Below, piece by piece: positions 30,998 through 40,025 of a stretch of 64,000 nt of DNA (position 1 is its first letter; each line of letters begins with the position of its first letter). Both the position numbers and the translations under genes were made by a program. The stretch is taken from contig NZ_FNVO01000001.1 in NCBI RefSeq assembly GCF_900108175.1, positions 399,499-463,498 of the forward strand, written 5' to 3'. The notes under the pieces were generated by a model. The model made no database searches. It saw only the letters and a list, made by a program, of their open reading frames with translations, and was not told the origin of the DNA. Source of the DNA: Thermomonospora echinospora (GTDB lineage: Bacteria > Actinomycetota > Actinomycetes > Streptosporangiales > Streptosporangiaceae).

Positions 30998-32443
30998 ATG
31001 GAGAGGGGATCGGCCATGGCTCAGGCGCGCATCGGTGTCACCGGACTGGCGGTGATGGGCCGCAACCTAGCCCGCAACCTGGCCCGGCACGGCCACCCGG
31101 TCGCCGTGCACAACCGTACGACCTCCCGCACCAAGTCGCTGGTGGAGGAGTTCGGGCACGAGGGGACGTTCGTTCCCGCCGAGACCCCCGAGGACTTCGT
31201 GGCCGCCCTGGAGCGCCCCCGGCGGCTGGTGGTCATGGTCAAGGCGGGCGCCCCCACCGACGCGGTGATCGACGAGTTCGCCCCGCTGCTGGAGCCCGGC
31301 GACATGATCGTGGACGGTGGCAACGCGCACTTCCTGGACACCAGGCGGCGGGAGCAGGCGTTGCGCGAGAGGGGGATCCACTTCGTCGGCACCGGCATCT
31401 CCGGCGGCGAGGAGGGCGCCCTGCACGGCCCCAGCATCATGCCGGGCGGATCGGCGGAGTCGTACGCGGCGCTGGGCCCGCTGCTGGAGGACATCGCCGC
31501 CAAGGTGGACGGCACGCCCTGCTGCACCCACGTCGGCCCGGACGGCGCCGGGCACTTTGTCAAGATGGTCCACAACGGCATCGAGTACGCCGACATGCAA
31601 CTGATCGGCGAGGCCTACGACCTGCTGCGGCACGCCTGCGGGCTGCCGGCGGCCGAGATCGCCGAGGTGTTCCGCACCTGGAACGACGGACGGCTGGAGT
31701 CCTACCTGATCGAGATCACCGCGGAGGTGCTGGCGCACACCGACGCCGCCACCGGGCGGCCCTTCGTTGACGTCGTACTCGACCAGGCCGAGCAGAAGGG
31801 CACCGGGCGCTGGACCGTGCAGACCGCGCTGGACCTGGGCGTCCCGGTGAGCGGCATCGCCGAGGCGGTGTTCGCCCGCTCGGCGTCCGGGCACGCGCAG
31901 GTGCGCGCGGCGGCCCGCGGACTGCCCGGCCCCGCCCCGTCCCGCCTGGAGGAGGCCGCCGCGTTCGCCGACGACGTGGAGAAGGCGCTGTACGCCTCCA
32001 AGATCGTCGCCTACGCGCAGGGCTTCCACCAGATCCAGGCGGGCAGCGCCGAGTACGGCTGGGACGTCGACCCCGGTGCGATGGCGACCATCTGGCGGGG
32101 CGGCTGCATCATCCGGGCCCGCTTCCTGGACCGGATCCGCGCCGCCTACGACGCCGACCCCGCGCTGACCACCCTGCTCACCGACGACCACTTCGCCGAG
32201 GCGCTCGGCGACGCGCAGGACGCCTGGCGCAAGGTGGTCGCCACGGCGGCGCGCCTGGGCATCCCGGCGCCGGGCTTCTCCACCGCCCTGGCCTACTACG
32301 ACTCGCTGCGCGCCGAGCGGCTCCCGGCCGCCCTCACCCAGGCCCAGCGCGACTTCTTCGGCGCCCACACCTACCGCCGCGTCGACCGGGACGGCTCGTT
32401 CCACACCCTCTGGGGAGGCGACCGCACCGAGATCCCCGGCTGA
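30998..32443 (+). CDS. gnd: 6-phosphogluconate dehydrogenase, decarboxylating
   Basis: A 6PGDH of about 481 residues in the oxidative pentose phosphate pathway: 6-phosphogluconate to ribulose 5-phosphate, CO2 and NAD(P)H. Motifs include IGVTGLAVMGRNLARNLARH, GTGISGGEEGALHGPSIMPG, KMVHNGIEYADMQLIGEAY and the C-terminal RDFFGAHTYRRVD. The ATG at 30998 has GGAGGAG upstream; ATG 31016 (MAQARIG) with GAGAGGGG is the alternative. It is divergent from the beta-PGM gene. Confidence 0.95.
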   Translation: MERGSAMAQARIGVTGLAVMGRNLARNLARHGHPVAVHNRTTSRTKSLVEEFGHEGTFVPAETPEDFVAALERPRRLVVMVKAGAPTDAVIDEFAPLLEPGDMIVDGGNAHFLDTRRREQALRERGIHFVGTGISGGEEGALHGPSIMPGGSAESYAALGPLLEDIAAKVDGTPCCTHVGPDGAGHFVKMVHNGIEYADMQLIGEAYDLLRHACGLPAAEIAEVFRTWNDGRLESYLIEITAEVLAHTDAATGRPFVDVVLDQAEQKGTGRWTVQTALDLGVPVSGIAEAVFARSASGHAQVRAAARGLPGPAPSRLEEAAAFADDVEKALYASKIVAYAQGFHQIQAGSAEYGWDVDPGAMATIWRGGCIIRARFLDRIRAAYDADPALTTLLTDDHFAEALGDAQDAWRKVVATAARLGIPAPGFSTALAYYDSLRAERLPAALTQAQRDFFGAHTYRRVDRDGSFHTLWGGDRTEIPG

Positions 32444-32484
32444 TCCGAAGACCTCGCACCCCCCGGGTACCGAAGACCACCCGA

Positions 32485-32623
32485 GAGCGGGCCCGCGCGG
32501 TCTGGACTGAGGAGCGGTGAAGATCGTGAGGAACGAGCGATCTTCACCGCGACGAGGGAAGACCGCGCGACCAAAGGCCCGCGAGCCGTCGCGGCGAAGC
32601 CGCGACCATAAGCGGGCCCGCTC
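32485..32623. ncRNA. Branched palindromic element (structured RNA or repeat)
   Basis: A 139-nt stretch folds on paper into a multi-helix unit. The outer helix is 32485-32496 with 32612-32623 (GAGCGGGCCCGC, 12 bp). A second helix pairs 32497-32502 with 32561-32566. A hairpin with a perfect 13-bp stem covers 32514-32550 (GCGGTGAAGATCG). Another hairpin with an 8-bp stem and GAA loop covers 32588-32606. It lies between gnd and the helicase gene, ending 67 nt before the helicase GTG. Whether it is a terminator, leader RNA or a mobile repeat is unknown. Confidence 0.5.
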
Positions 32624-32690
32624 GCCGCCGCGCCGGAGGCGCGGCCGTGAGATGGCGCGGCCACCGGGTCATTCCGGGCAGGATGGATGG

Positions 32691-35201
32691 GTGAGCCTCA
32701 TCGATCAGCTGCCGCCCTCTGCCAAGGCCGACCCCGACGCCCTGTTCGAGGCGTTCGCGAACTGGGTGTCCGAGCGTGGCATCACGCTCTACCCGGCGCA
32801 GGAGGAGGCGCTGATCGAGGTGGTCTCCGGATCCAACGTGATCCTGGCCACCCCGACCGGCTCCGGCAAGAGCCTGGTGGCCGCCGGGGCGCACTTCGCC
32901 GCGCTCGGCCGGGACGAGGTCAGCTTCTACACCGCCCCGATCAAGGCGCTGGTGTCGGAGAAGTTCTTCGATTTGTGCGCGATGTTCGGCAGCGAGAACG
33001 TCGGCATGATGACCGGCGACGCCAGCGTCAACGCCGACGCCCCGATCATCTGCTGCACCGCCGAGGTGCTGGCCGGCATCGCGCTGCGGGACGGCGCCGA
33101 CGCCGACATCGGCACCGTGATCATGGACGAGTTCCACTTCTACGCCGAGCCCGAGCGCGGCTGGGCCTGGCAGATCCCGCTGCTGGAGCTGCCGCAGGCC
33201 CGGTTCCTGCTGATGTCGGCGACGCTGGGCGACGTCACCCGGTTCGAGGAGGACCTGACCCGGCGCACCGGCCGCCCCACCGCGGTGGTCACCTCGGCCG
33301 AGCGGCCCGTCCCGCTCAAGTACGAGTACCGCCTCACGCCGCTGCACGAGACCATCGAGGACCTGCTGAGCGTCCAGAAGGCGCCGATCTACGTGGTGCA
33401 CTTCACCCAGGCGGCGGCGATGGAGCGGGCGCAGGCGCTGATGAGCGTCAACGTGTGCACCAAGGAGGAGAAGGCCGAGATCGCCGAGCTGATCGGCGGT
33501 TTCCGCTTCACCACCCGGTTCGGCCGCAACCTGTCGCGGTTCGTGCGGCACGGCATCGGGGTGCACCACGCCGGGATGCTGCCCAAGTACCGGCGGCTGG
33601 TGGAACGGCTGGCGCAGGCCGGGCTGCTCAAGGTCATCTGCGGCACCGACACCCTCGGCGTGGGCGTCAACGTGCCGATCCGCACCGTGGTCTTCACCGC
33701 GCTGAGCAAGTACGACGGGCACCGGGTGCGGCGGCTGCGCGCCCGCGAGTTCCATCAGATCGCCGGGCGGGCCGGGCGGGCCGGGTTCGACACGATCGGG
33801 TACGTGGTCGCCCAGGCCCCCGAACACGTGATCGAGAACTCCAAGGCGCTGGCCAAGGCGGGCGACGACCCCAAGAAGCGCCGCAAGGTGGTGCGCCGCA
33901 AGGCGCCCGAGGGCTTCGTGTCGTGGGACGAGGAGACCTTCGTCAAGCTGCAGAGCGCCCCGCCGGAGCCGCTACAGTCCCGCTTCAAGGTCAGCCACGC
34001 CATGCTGCTGTCGGTGATCGCCCGGCCCGGCAACGCGTTCCAGGCGATGAAGAAGCTGCTGACCGACAACCATGAGCCCCGCGACCGGCAGCGCCGGCAC
34101 ATCTCCCAGGCCATCGCGATCTACCGTTCGCTGCTGGCCGGGGGAGTGGTCGAGCAGCTGACCGAGCCCGACGAGCAGGGCCGCTACGCCCGCCTTACCG
34201 TGGACCTGCAGGAGGACTTCGCGCTCAACCAGCCGCTGTCGACGTTCGCGCTGGCGGCGTTCGAGCTGCTGGACCAGACCTCGCCCACGTACGCGCTGGA
34301 CGTGCTGTCGGTGATCGAGGCGACCCTGGACGATCCCCGGCAGATCCTGGCCGCCCAGGAGAACAAGGCCCGCGGCGAGGCCGTCGCCCAGATGAAGGCC
34401 GACGGGGTGGAGTACGAGGAGCGGATGGAGCTGCTCCAGGACGTCACCTACCCCAGGCCGCTGGAGGAGGAGCTCGGCGCCGCCTACGACATTTACCGGC
34501 GCGGCCACCCGTGGGTGAGCGACCACCCGCTGGCGCCCAAGTCGATCGTCCGGGACATGTACGAGCGGGCGATGACGTTCGTGGAGTACATCGGCTGCTA
34601 CGAGCTGGCCCGCACCGAGGGGCTGCTGCTGCGCTACCTGTCCAGCGCCTACAAGGCCCTGCAGCAGACCGTGCCCGAGTCGATCAAGACCGACGAGCTG
34701 ATCGACCTCATCGAGTGGCTGGGCGAACTGGTCCGCCAGGTCGACTCCAGCCTGCTGGACGAGTGGGAGCAGCTGACCAACCCCACCGGTGACGAGGAGC
34801 CCGGCGCCGTGATCGACGCCCCGGCCGCCAAGGTCACCGCCAACGCGCGGGCCTTCCGGGTGCTGGTGCGCAACGCGATGTTCCGCCGGGTGGAGCTGGC
34901 CGCCCTGGAGCGCTACGCCGAGCTCGGCGAGCTGGATCCGGAGTTCGGCGCGGACGCGTGGGCCGAGGCGATGGACGCCTACTACGCCGAGCATGAGGAG
35001 CTGGGCACCGGCCCCGACGCCCGCGGACCCAAGCTACTGATGATCGAGGAGGTTCCCGACGAGGCGCTGTGGCGGGTCCGGCAGACCTTCGACGATCCCG
35101 CCGGCGACCGCGACTGGGGGATCTCGGCCGAGGTGGACCTGACCGCCTCCGACGAGGAGGGCACGGCCGTGATCCGCGTGCTGGCCGTCGACCGCCTGTG
35201 A
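32691..35201 (+). CDS. DEAD/DEAH-like RNA helicase with DUF3516 C-terminus
   Basis: A superfamily 2 helicase of 836 residues from a GTG at 32691. Walker A is ILATPTGSGKSLVAAG; motif II is DEFH (VIMDEFHFYAEPERGW), a DEAH variant; motif III is LLMSATLGD; motif VI is HQIAGRAGRAGFD. The C-terminal half (about 430-836) matches the actinobacterial DUF3516 type, rich in helices. Ski2/Mtr4-like helicases of this form are thought to act on RNA. It is preceded by the branched element described above. It stands as a single gene, followed by GC-rich repeats. Confidence 0.88.
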   Translation: MSLIDQLPPSAKADPDALFEAFANWVSERGITLYPAQEEALIEVVSGSNVILATPTGSGKSLVAAGAHFAALGRDEVSFYTAPIKALVSEKFFDLCAMFGSENVGMMTGDASVNADAPIICCTAEVLAGIALRDGADADIGTVIMDEFHFYAEPERGWAWQIPLLELPQARFLLMSATLGDVTRFEEDLTRRTGRPTAVVTSAERPVPLKYEYRLTPLHETIEDLLSVQKAPIYVVHFTQAAAMERAQALMSVNVCTKEEKAEIAELIGGFRFTTRFGRNLSRFVRHGIGVHHAGMLPKYRRLVERLAQAGLLKVICGTDTLGVGVNVPIRTVVFTALSKYDGHRVRRLRAREFHQIAGRAGRAGFDTIGYVVAQAPEHVIENSKALAKAGDDPKKRRKVVRRKAPEGFVSWDEETFVKLQSAPPEPLQSRFKVSHAMLLSVIARPGNAFQAMKKLLTDNHEPRDRQRRHISQAIAIYRSLLAGGVVEQLTEPDEQGRYARLTVDLQEDFALNQPLSTFALAAFELLDQTSPTYALDVLSVIEATLDDPRQILAAQENKARGEAVAQMKADGVEYEERMELLQDVTYPRPLEEELGAAYDIYRRGHPWVSDHPLAPKSIVRDMYERAMTFVEYIGCYELARTEGLLLRYLSSAYKALQQTVPESIKTDELIDLIEWLGELVRQVDSSLLDEWEQLTNPTGDEEPGAVIDAPAAKVTANARAFRVLVRNAMFRRVELAALERYAELGELDPEFGADAWAEAMDAYYAEHEELGTGPDARGPKLLMIEEVPDEALWRVRQTFDDPAGDRDWGISAEVDLTASDEEGTAVIRVLAVDRL

Positions 35202-35244
35202 GAGCCGACCGCCGGTGAACGTCGGCGGCCGGTGAGCGCCGACC

Positions 35245-35390
35245 GCCGGTGAGCGCCGGTGGCCGCGATCCGGGCTCGCCCTGGGGCGGTCGCCGGTGAA
35301 CGCCCGCCGCAGTGATCGGGGCAGGTCTTGCGGGCCGCCCGCCGGTGAGCGCCGGCGGGCGTGATCCGGGCCTGCCTCCAGGCGGCCGAC
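35245..35390. repeat. About 48-bp imperfect tandem repeats
   Basis: Three units beginning GCCGGTGA(G/A)CGCC start at 35245, 35292 and 35341 in the gap after the helicase gene. They share a GTGATCCGGGC-like middle and a GGCGG(C/T)CG end. No coding potential is evident in the 245-bp gap. Confidence 0.65.
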
Positions 35391-35446
35391 CGGGACGTCG
35401 GTCAGACGGCCCGCCGGGACGCCGGCGCCTGCGAACCGGGGACGGG

Positions 35447-36496
35447 TCAGGGCCGGCGGCCGGCTCCGGTGGCCAGTTCGCGGACCCGCAGCGGACCGCT
35501 CGTGCTCGGGGACAGCGGCGGGGTTTCCATGCCGGCGCCCTCCCGCAGCCCCTTCAGGAAGTCCTGCAGCGCGTCCAGCGCGGTGAGCCGGGGCCTCCAG
35601 CCGAGCTCGCGGCGGGCCCGCCCGCTGTCCATGATCGGGATCCGCAGCACCAGGTCGAACAGCTGCGGGGAGGCGGGCACCAGCCCGAGCGTCCACGCCG
35701 CCGACAGTGCCGCCCGTACCCCCCGGACCGGCACCGGGATCGTGCGCGCCCGCAGTAGCCGGGCCAGCTCGGTCGGGCCGAGCACCGGATCGGCCGCCAG
35801 GTTGAACGGGCCGTGCGCGTCACCGAGCACCGCCAGCCGGTACGCCTCGGCGGCGTCGGCGGTGTGCAGTGCCTGGAACCGCAGCCCGGGGATGTCCGGG
35901 AAGAACGGCAGCAGCCCGGCGCGCACCAGCCGGTTGGGCAGCAGCGGCCCGGCGAACAGCCGGCGCTGCTCGGTGGCCGACTCCCGTTTGAAGATGAACC
36001 CCGGCCGCATCCGTACCACCCGGCAGTGCGGCTGGCTGACCTGGAAGCTGTCCAGCAGCCGTTCGACGTAGGCCTTCTCCCGGCTGTAGGCGGCCGTCGG
36101 CCAGCCGTGCGTCTGCCAGTCCTCCTCGACCGGCCGGTCCTTGGGGCCGGGCGAGTAAGCGCCCACCGACGAGGCGTACACCAGCGCGGGCACCTTGGCG
36201 TCGGCCGCCGCGCGGAACACCCGGGCGCTGCCGAGCACGTTGTTGCGCCAGGTCACCATGGGGTCGTGGGTCGGCTGGAACAGCCATGCCAGGTGCACCA
36301 CGGCGTCGGCGTCGCGCAGCAGCGGCACCAGGTCGTCCTGGGTGATGTCCGCGCGGGCCCACTCGGTCTTACTGGCCTGCCACCTGGGCATCCGCCGGGC
36401 CACCCCGAGGATCGAGGTGACCCGGGGGGCGTTGGCCAGCGCCTGGACGAGGCTGGTGCCGACGTTGCCGGTGGCGCCGATGACGACGACTCTCAT
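35447..36496 (-). CDS. NAD-dependent epimerase/dehydratase family protein
   Basis: An atypical extended SDR of 349 residues. The Rossmann motif is VVVIGATGNVGTSLVQAL at the N-terminus, followed by DADAVVHLAW, the Ser in YASSVGAYSPG and the AAYSREK (YxxxK) motif. The last 30 or so residues are Ser/Pro-rich and probably disordered. Its substrate is unknown. It follows the hemerythrin-like gene by 9 bp, so the two are co-transcribed. Confidence 0.85.
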   Translation of the reverse strand: MRVVVIGATGNVGTSLVQALANAPRVTSILGVARRMPRWQASKTEWARADITQDDLVPLLRDADAVVHLAWLFQPTHDPMVTWRNNVLGSARVFRAAADAKVPALVYASSVGAYSPGPKDRPVEEDWQTHGWPTAAYSREKAYVERLLDSFQVSQPHCRVVRMRPGFIFKRESATEQRRLFAGPLLPNRLVRAGLLPFFPDIPGLRFQALHTADAAEAYRLAVLGDAHGPFNLAADPVLGPTELARLLRARTIPVPVRGVRAALSAAWTLGLVPASPQLFDLVLRIPIMDSGRARRELGWRPRLTALDALQDFLKGLREGAGMETPPLSPSTSGPLRVRELATGAGRRP

Positions 36497-36505
36497 GACG
36501 CCCCC

Positions 36506-37069
36506 TCACCGGCCGACCTTGGACAGCGCACCGCTGACCAGGTCGCGCGTGCGGTCGAACACCGCGACGGCCGGCCCCGCCAGCAGGTTGCGCTTGGCGC
36601 TCTCGGTCCCCGGGTGGGGATGCGTGGGCGCGGTGGCCTCGGCGGCCTTGAGCGCGACGGCCATCGCCCGCCGCTCGGCGTCCCCGAACTTCTCGCGGAC
36701 CAGGGGGAACTCGTGCTTCTCCTCGGCGCGGGCGTGCCGCAGGACGGCCTCGCGCAGGTCCTTCAGGCCGGCCAGGAACGCCGGGTCGTCGATGTCCATG
36801 CCGTCCAGGGACGCCAGAATCTCCTTGCCCTCGCGCTCCTCGGCCAGCCGGTCGGCGACGACGCGTTCGCCGTCGGGCGCCGTCCTGCGGACGAGCGGGT
36901 GCACGATCTCCTCCTCGGCCGTCTCGTGCACCGCCAGCAGCCGGACCAGCCGCCGGAAGGCGTCCCGGCGCTCGTCCCCGGTACGGTCCTGCACCTGGAA
37001 GAACAGTTCGTGGATCTGTTCGTGCTGGCGCAGCAGCAGGTCCACCACATCGTTGTGCTCGGCGCTCAT
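36506..37069 (-). CDS. Hemerythrin HHE-domain protein
   Basis: A 187-residue helical bundle protein with hemerythrin-type metal ligands: LRQHEQIHELFF, RLLAVHETAEEEIVHPLV and LRHARAEEKHEFPLV. Such HHE proteins bind a diiron centre and sense or carry O2/NO, or respond to oxidative stress. The ATG at 37069 has AGAGAGG upstream; a GTG at 37075 overlaps that site and is less likely. The C-terminal 45 residues are outside the bundle. First gene of a two-gene unit with the SDR. Confidence 0.9.
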   Translation of the reverse strand: MSAEHNDVVDLLLRQHEQIHELFFQVQDRTGDERRDAFRRLVRLLAVHETAEEEIVHPLVRRTAPDGERVVADRLAEEREGKEILASLDGMDIDDPAFLAGLKDLREAVLRHARAEEKHEFPLVREKFGDAERRAMAVALKAAEATAPTHPHPGTESAKRNLLAGPAVAVFDRTRDLVSGALSKVGR

Positions 37070-37324
37070 GATCACCTCTCTGGTCGACGTGCGGGCGCCC
37101 TACCCCGCCATCGGCCCGGCATGCATCCGCTTACGCGCACGTCAGAGGGCAGATGCGCACGATCGGCCGGTGGGGCGGGGCCGTCCGGTGCGCCAGGCCG
37201 GCCGTTCCGGCCGGCGCGTCGCCGCCCGCCTCGCGCCGCGGGTCGGCCGCGGGAGATCTCACCGCCGAGGGTTGGACTGACGGGCGGGAAGGCGCAAGCA
37301 TCGGAAGGGAGAGGTTCCCTACAG

Positions 37325-38341
37325 GTGGGAGAACCGGTGGTCGATATGACGAGTCCGCGACCGCGCCCGGTGCTCGACCCCGACATCCCGGCGGCCGACC
37401 GCGACCTGCTGCGCGCCCCGTCCACCCGGCTGGTGGCCGCCGCCCGGCCCGCCCCCGCCAGACCCCGGCCGGGCCCGGCCCGGCTGCTGGCCCGCGCGTT
37501 GTGGATCCCGCTGCTCGCGCTGTTCTACGGGGTGCTGCCCGGCGGCTGGATCACTCTGTTCCTGCTGGCCTCCCTGGACGAGGAGGACCTGCTGACCGGT
37601 GTCTTCCGGTGGGGCCGCACGGCCGTGCTGGCCATGCTCGTCCTGCCGGTGGTGCAGGTCACGCTGATCCTGCTGGGCTGGGAGCCGGCGGCCGTGCTGG
37701 TGGCGGCGGCCGGCTTCACCGGCTGGACGGTCGGCATCGCCCGGCGGCTGGGCGAGCCGCCGGCCGCCCGGGCCGCCCGCGTCCACCACGGCCGCTACCT
37801 GACCGCCGGCGACTTCGACCGGCCCGCCGCCGGGCTGCTGAGCCGGGCCCAGCGGGCCATCGACGCCGTGCAGGGCTCGCGGGCGCAGCGGGCCGGGCTA
37901 CTGGACGGCGTCGGCAACGCGGTGGCGCTGCCGTACCAGGAATGGGAGATCGCCGAGGCGCTGGCCGAGCACACCCGGCTGCGCCGCGAGCACGAGGCGC
38001 AGCGGCCCGACCGGCTGAGCGAGCCGGTCCGCGCGCTGCTGGAGCCGCAGCGCCGCGCCCTGGCCCTGTCGGTGCGGTCGGTGACCGAGCGGGTGGAGGC
38101 GCTGGAGGACTACGCCCGGCGCGTGCGCGACCTCGACGGCGCCTACCACGAGTGGCAGGTGCTGCGGCGGCTGCCCGAGCAGAACGCCCGCCACCGCGAC
38201 CTGCTGGCCCGCACGGTCCGCGACGACCTCGCCCGGGAGGAGATCGACCGGCTCACCGGGGACGCCCAGCGCGCCGAGACCGCCCTGCACGACTCCATCA
38301 CCAGCGCCGTGCAGGCCGCCCGCGCCGTCGGCCGCCTCTGA
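37325..38341 (+). CDS. Membrane-anchored coiled-coil protein
   Basis: About 338 residues from a GTG at 37325 (GGAAGGGAGAGG about 10 nt upstream; ATG 37346 is an alternative with a poorer site). After a Pro-rich N-terminus come hydrophobic helices: ALWIPLLALFYGVLPGG, AVLAMLVLPVVQVTLILLGW and AAVLVAAAGFTGWTVGIA. The rest (about 140-338) is charged helix: ERVEALEDYARRVRDLDGAY and similar, probably a cytoplasmic coiled coil. No family recognised with confidence. Divergent from the hemerythrin gene. Confidence 0.7.
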   Translation: MGEPVVDMTSPRPRPVLDPDIPAADRDLLRAPSTRLVAAARPAPARPRPGPARLLARALWIPLLALFYGVLPGGWITLFLLASLDEEDLLTGVFRWGRTAVLAMLVLPVVQVTLILLGWEPAAVLVAAAGFTGWTVGIARRLGEPPAARAARVHHGRYLTAGDFDRPAAGLLSRAQRAIDAVQGSRAQRAGLLDGVGNAVALPYQEWEIAEALAEHTRLRREHEAQRPDRLSEPVRALLEPQRRALALSVRSVTERVEALEDYARRVRDLDGAYHEWQVLRRLPEQNARHRDLLARTVRDDLAREEIDRLTGDAQRAETALHDSITSAVQAARAVGRL

Positions 38342-38366
38342 TCTCCCGGTGCCCCGCTGAGCCGTC

Positions 38367-38551
38367 GATCGTTCCGAGTCCGGCCGATCGCCGTGCCCTG
38401 CGGACGACCGGCTGTCCCGTACCGCCCGGTCCTCCCGGTGTTTCGGCGGGCCGATCGTCCTGGAGGCCGGCCGGTCGCCGTGCCCTGGGAACGATCAGCC
38501 CTCCCGCACGGCTGTCCCGCGCTGATCGTTCCGGAGGTCGGCCGGTCGCCT
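38367..38551. repeat. Direct repeats between the coiled-coil and deaminase genes
   Basis: Three copies of GATCGTTCCGGAGG followed by CCGGCCGGTCGCC and, in the first two, GTGCCCTG, begin near 38367, 38456 and 38523. They occupy most of the gap between two convergent genes. Imperfect copies; no ORF. Confidence 0.65.
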
Positions 38552-38552
38552 C

Positions 38553-39041
38553 CTAGCGCCCGGTCCGCCCGGTGTGGAAGCGGCGGTGCAGCTCGCGCAC
38601 CGGCTCCGCCAGCTCGGGAACGGGGCCCTCCACCACGACCCCGGGAGCGACCTCCTGGACCGGCAGCGGCCGTACGGGAGGCGCGGGCACCCCCAGCTCG
38701 GCGAGCCAGCCCACCAGCTGCTCCGAGGAGCAGGCGTACACGATCCGGCCCAGCCCCACCCAGGCGTGCGCGGCGGCGCACATCGGACAGTGCTCCCCGG
38801 AGGTGTAGACGGTCGCCTCCGCCCGCTGCTCCGGGGTCATATTGGCCGCCGCCCAGCGGGCCAGCTCGAACTCCGGATGACGGGTCTGGTCGCCGGAGGC
38901 CACCCGGTTGTGGTCCTCGGCCAGGATCGTCCCGTCGGCCGCCACGAGCACGGACCCGAACGGCTCGTCGCCCTTGCCCAGCGCCTCGGCCGCCAGCTCC
39001 ACGCAGCGCCGCAGGTACCGCAGTTCACCGTCGTCCACCAT
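38553..39041 (-). CDS. Nucleoside deaminase (CDA/guanine deaminase fold)
   Basis: A zinc-dependent deaminase of 162 residues, of the tRNA-adenosine/guanine/cytosine deaminase superfamily. The motif with the first zinc ligand and catalytic Glu is HPEFELARWAA, and the two zinc Cys are in GEHCPMCAAAHAWVGLG. The N-terminal GDEPFGSVLVAADGTILAED is typical of guanine/nucleoside deaminases rather than TadA, whose motif is HAE. The exact base substrate is uncertain. Confidence 0.88.
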   Translation of the reverse strand: MVDDGELRYLRRCVELAAEALGKGDEPFGSVLVAADGTILAEDHNRVASGDQTRHPEFELARWAAANMTPEQRAEATVYTSGEHCPMCAAAHAWVGLGRIVYACSSEQLVGWLAELGVPAPPVRPLPVQEVAPGVVVEGPVPELAEPVRELHRRFHTGRTGR

Positions 39042-39196
39042 CGCAACCTCCCACCGGGACGATCCTCAGCGCCCCCGGGGCGCCCCGTCTGGCCGATCAT
39101 GCCAGCTTCCGGCCCGCACCCGCGGTGTCGCCCGGCGACAGAAGTCCGCGTGACGTCTTCAGGGGCATGACTGCCCTTTCACCGGTGATGCAGCGC

Positions 39197-39285
39197 GGAA
39201 GCCCGGTCCTTCAGGGCCGAGAAGCTGACTGACGGTCCGGCGGCGCGAGCGCCGCGGTCGGTTCCCCGCCGGTCGGCTGGGAACC
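39197..39285. mobile_element. Orphan IS200/IS605-type right-end-like structure
   Basis: GGAAGCCCGGTCCTTCAGGG followed by CCGAGAAGCTGAC closely resembles the right-end hairpin of actinobacterial IS200/IS605-family elements (GAAGCCC..CCTTCAGGGC..GAG). Two more stems follow: GCGGCGC-GA-GCGCCGC (39240-39255) and GGTTCCC/GGGAACC (39260-39285). No tnpA or tnpB is present nearby, so this is a remnant or a solo end. Confidence 0.45.
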
Positions 39286-39290
39286 GGGCC

Positions 39291-39978
39291 CGGTCCGTGA
39301 TGGGGCCCCGCCCGTTGGAGGATCGGATCGCCGTCAGCGTGTTACGCCCCTGTTACGCGGGCATCGGTGTAAACCACCGGCGCTGTCGTCACCCTCTTCG
39401 CCATGCGATGTCGCGGGCGGCATTGCGGGCGACATTGCGGAGGATGAGGACGTCCGAAAAGGAGGGCGCCGCGTCGCGGACGGGGCCCCCACCGCGGGTC
39501 TTTCCGGGCGCAGCGCAGCCGGTGAGGGGCGGCGGGGACGTCGGGACGGGCCTGGCCTCCTGGTCCGCCGCCGGCGTGCGGAGAGACGGTTCCCGGGAGA
39601 TCCATTTCCTTTTCAGATAACTTTCTTGATCGCGGAAAGCGGGTACGGAAACGCCGTGTCAGCAGGTGATGGAGCGTCCGATTCCGCCCTGTCAGAGTGG
39701 GCCGAAACCAGGGGTTCCTCGGCCGGGTCTGGGGAATGTCGCGGCCGGTGTGCAGGTCTGTACCGGTGATGCGTTGACCGTGGCGCGAACAGTGCGCTTT
39801 ACTCTTTCTTTAACGGCATTGGATGTCGGGAAAATGATCGAGCGGGGGACCATGCGACGGGGGTGGCTGCTGCTGGCGCAGTGAACGGGGAGATCTTCGG
39901 CCTGCTCAGGCCGGGTGCGCGGCCGGGGTGGGCCGCGGTCGACGAAACGCCGTCCGGCGGGGGCCGGTGACGGCGGGC
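39291..39978. other. Long non-coding gap upstream of the kinase gene
   Basis: About 690 bp without a supportable gene. Short open frames exist (for example 39666-39884), but they lack ribosome sites and sensible composition. The stretch from about 39600 to 40080 is clearly less GC-rich than the rest of the window (for example CTTTACTCTTTCTTTAACGG near 39800), which suggests promoter or foreign DNA. Confidence 0.5.
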
Positions 39979-39999
39979 GTATTCGCGGACCGCGAATAC
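39979..39999. promoter_or_regulatory. Perfect palindrome upstream of the kinase gene
   Basis: GTATTCGCGG and CCGCGAATAC form 10-bp perfect arms around a single A. It lies 93 bp before the kinase start, in AT-richer DNA, and is a strong operator candidate. Confidence 0.5.
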
Positions 40000-40025
40000 C
40001 GGAAATTCGTTTCAGTGCTTCCCGA

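Noticed and set aside
39297..39620. A 107-residue frame in the gap before the kinase
   Set aside because: No ribosome site, no domain-like composition, and it spans direct GC-rich repeats; treated as non-coding.
39666..39884. A 72-residue frame before the kinase
   Set aside because: No ribosome site and no family features; the AT-richer sequence fits a regulatory region better.
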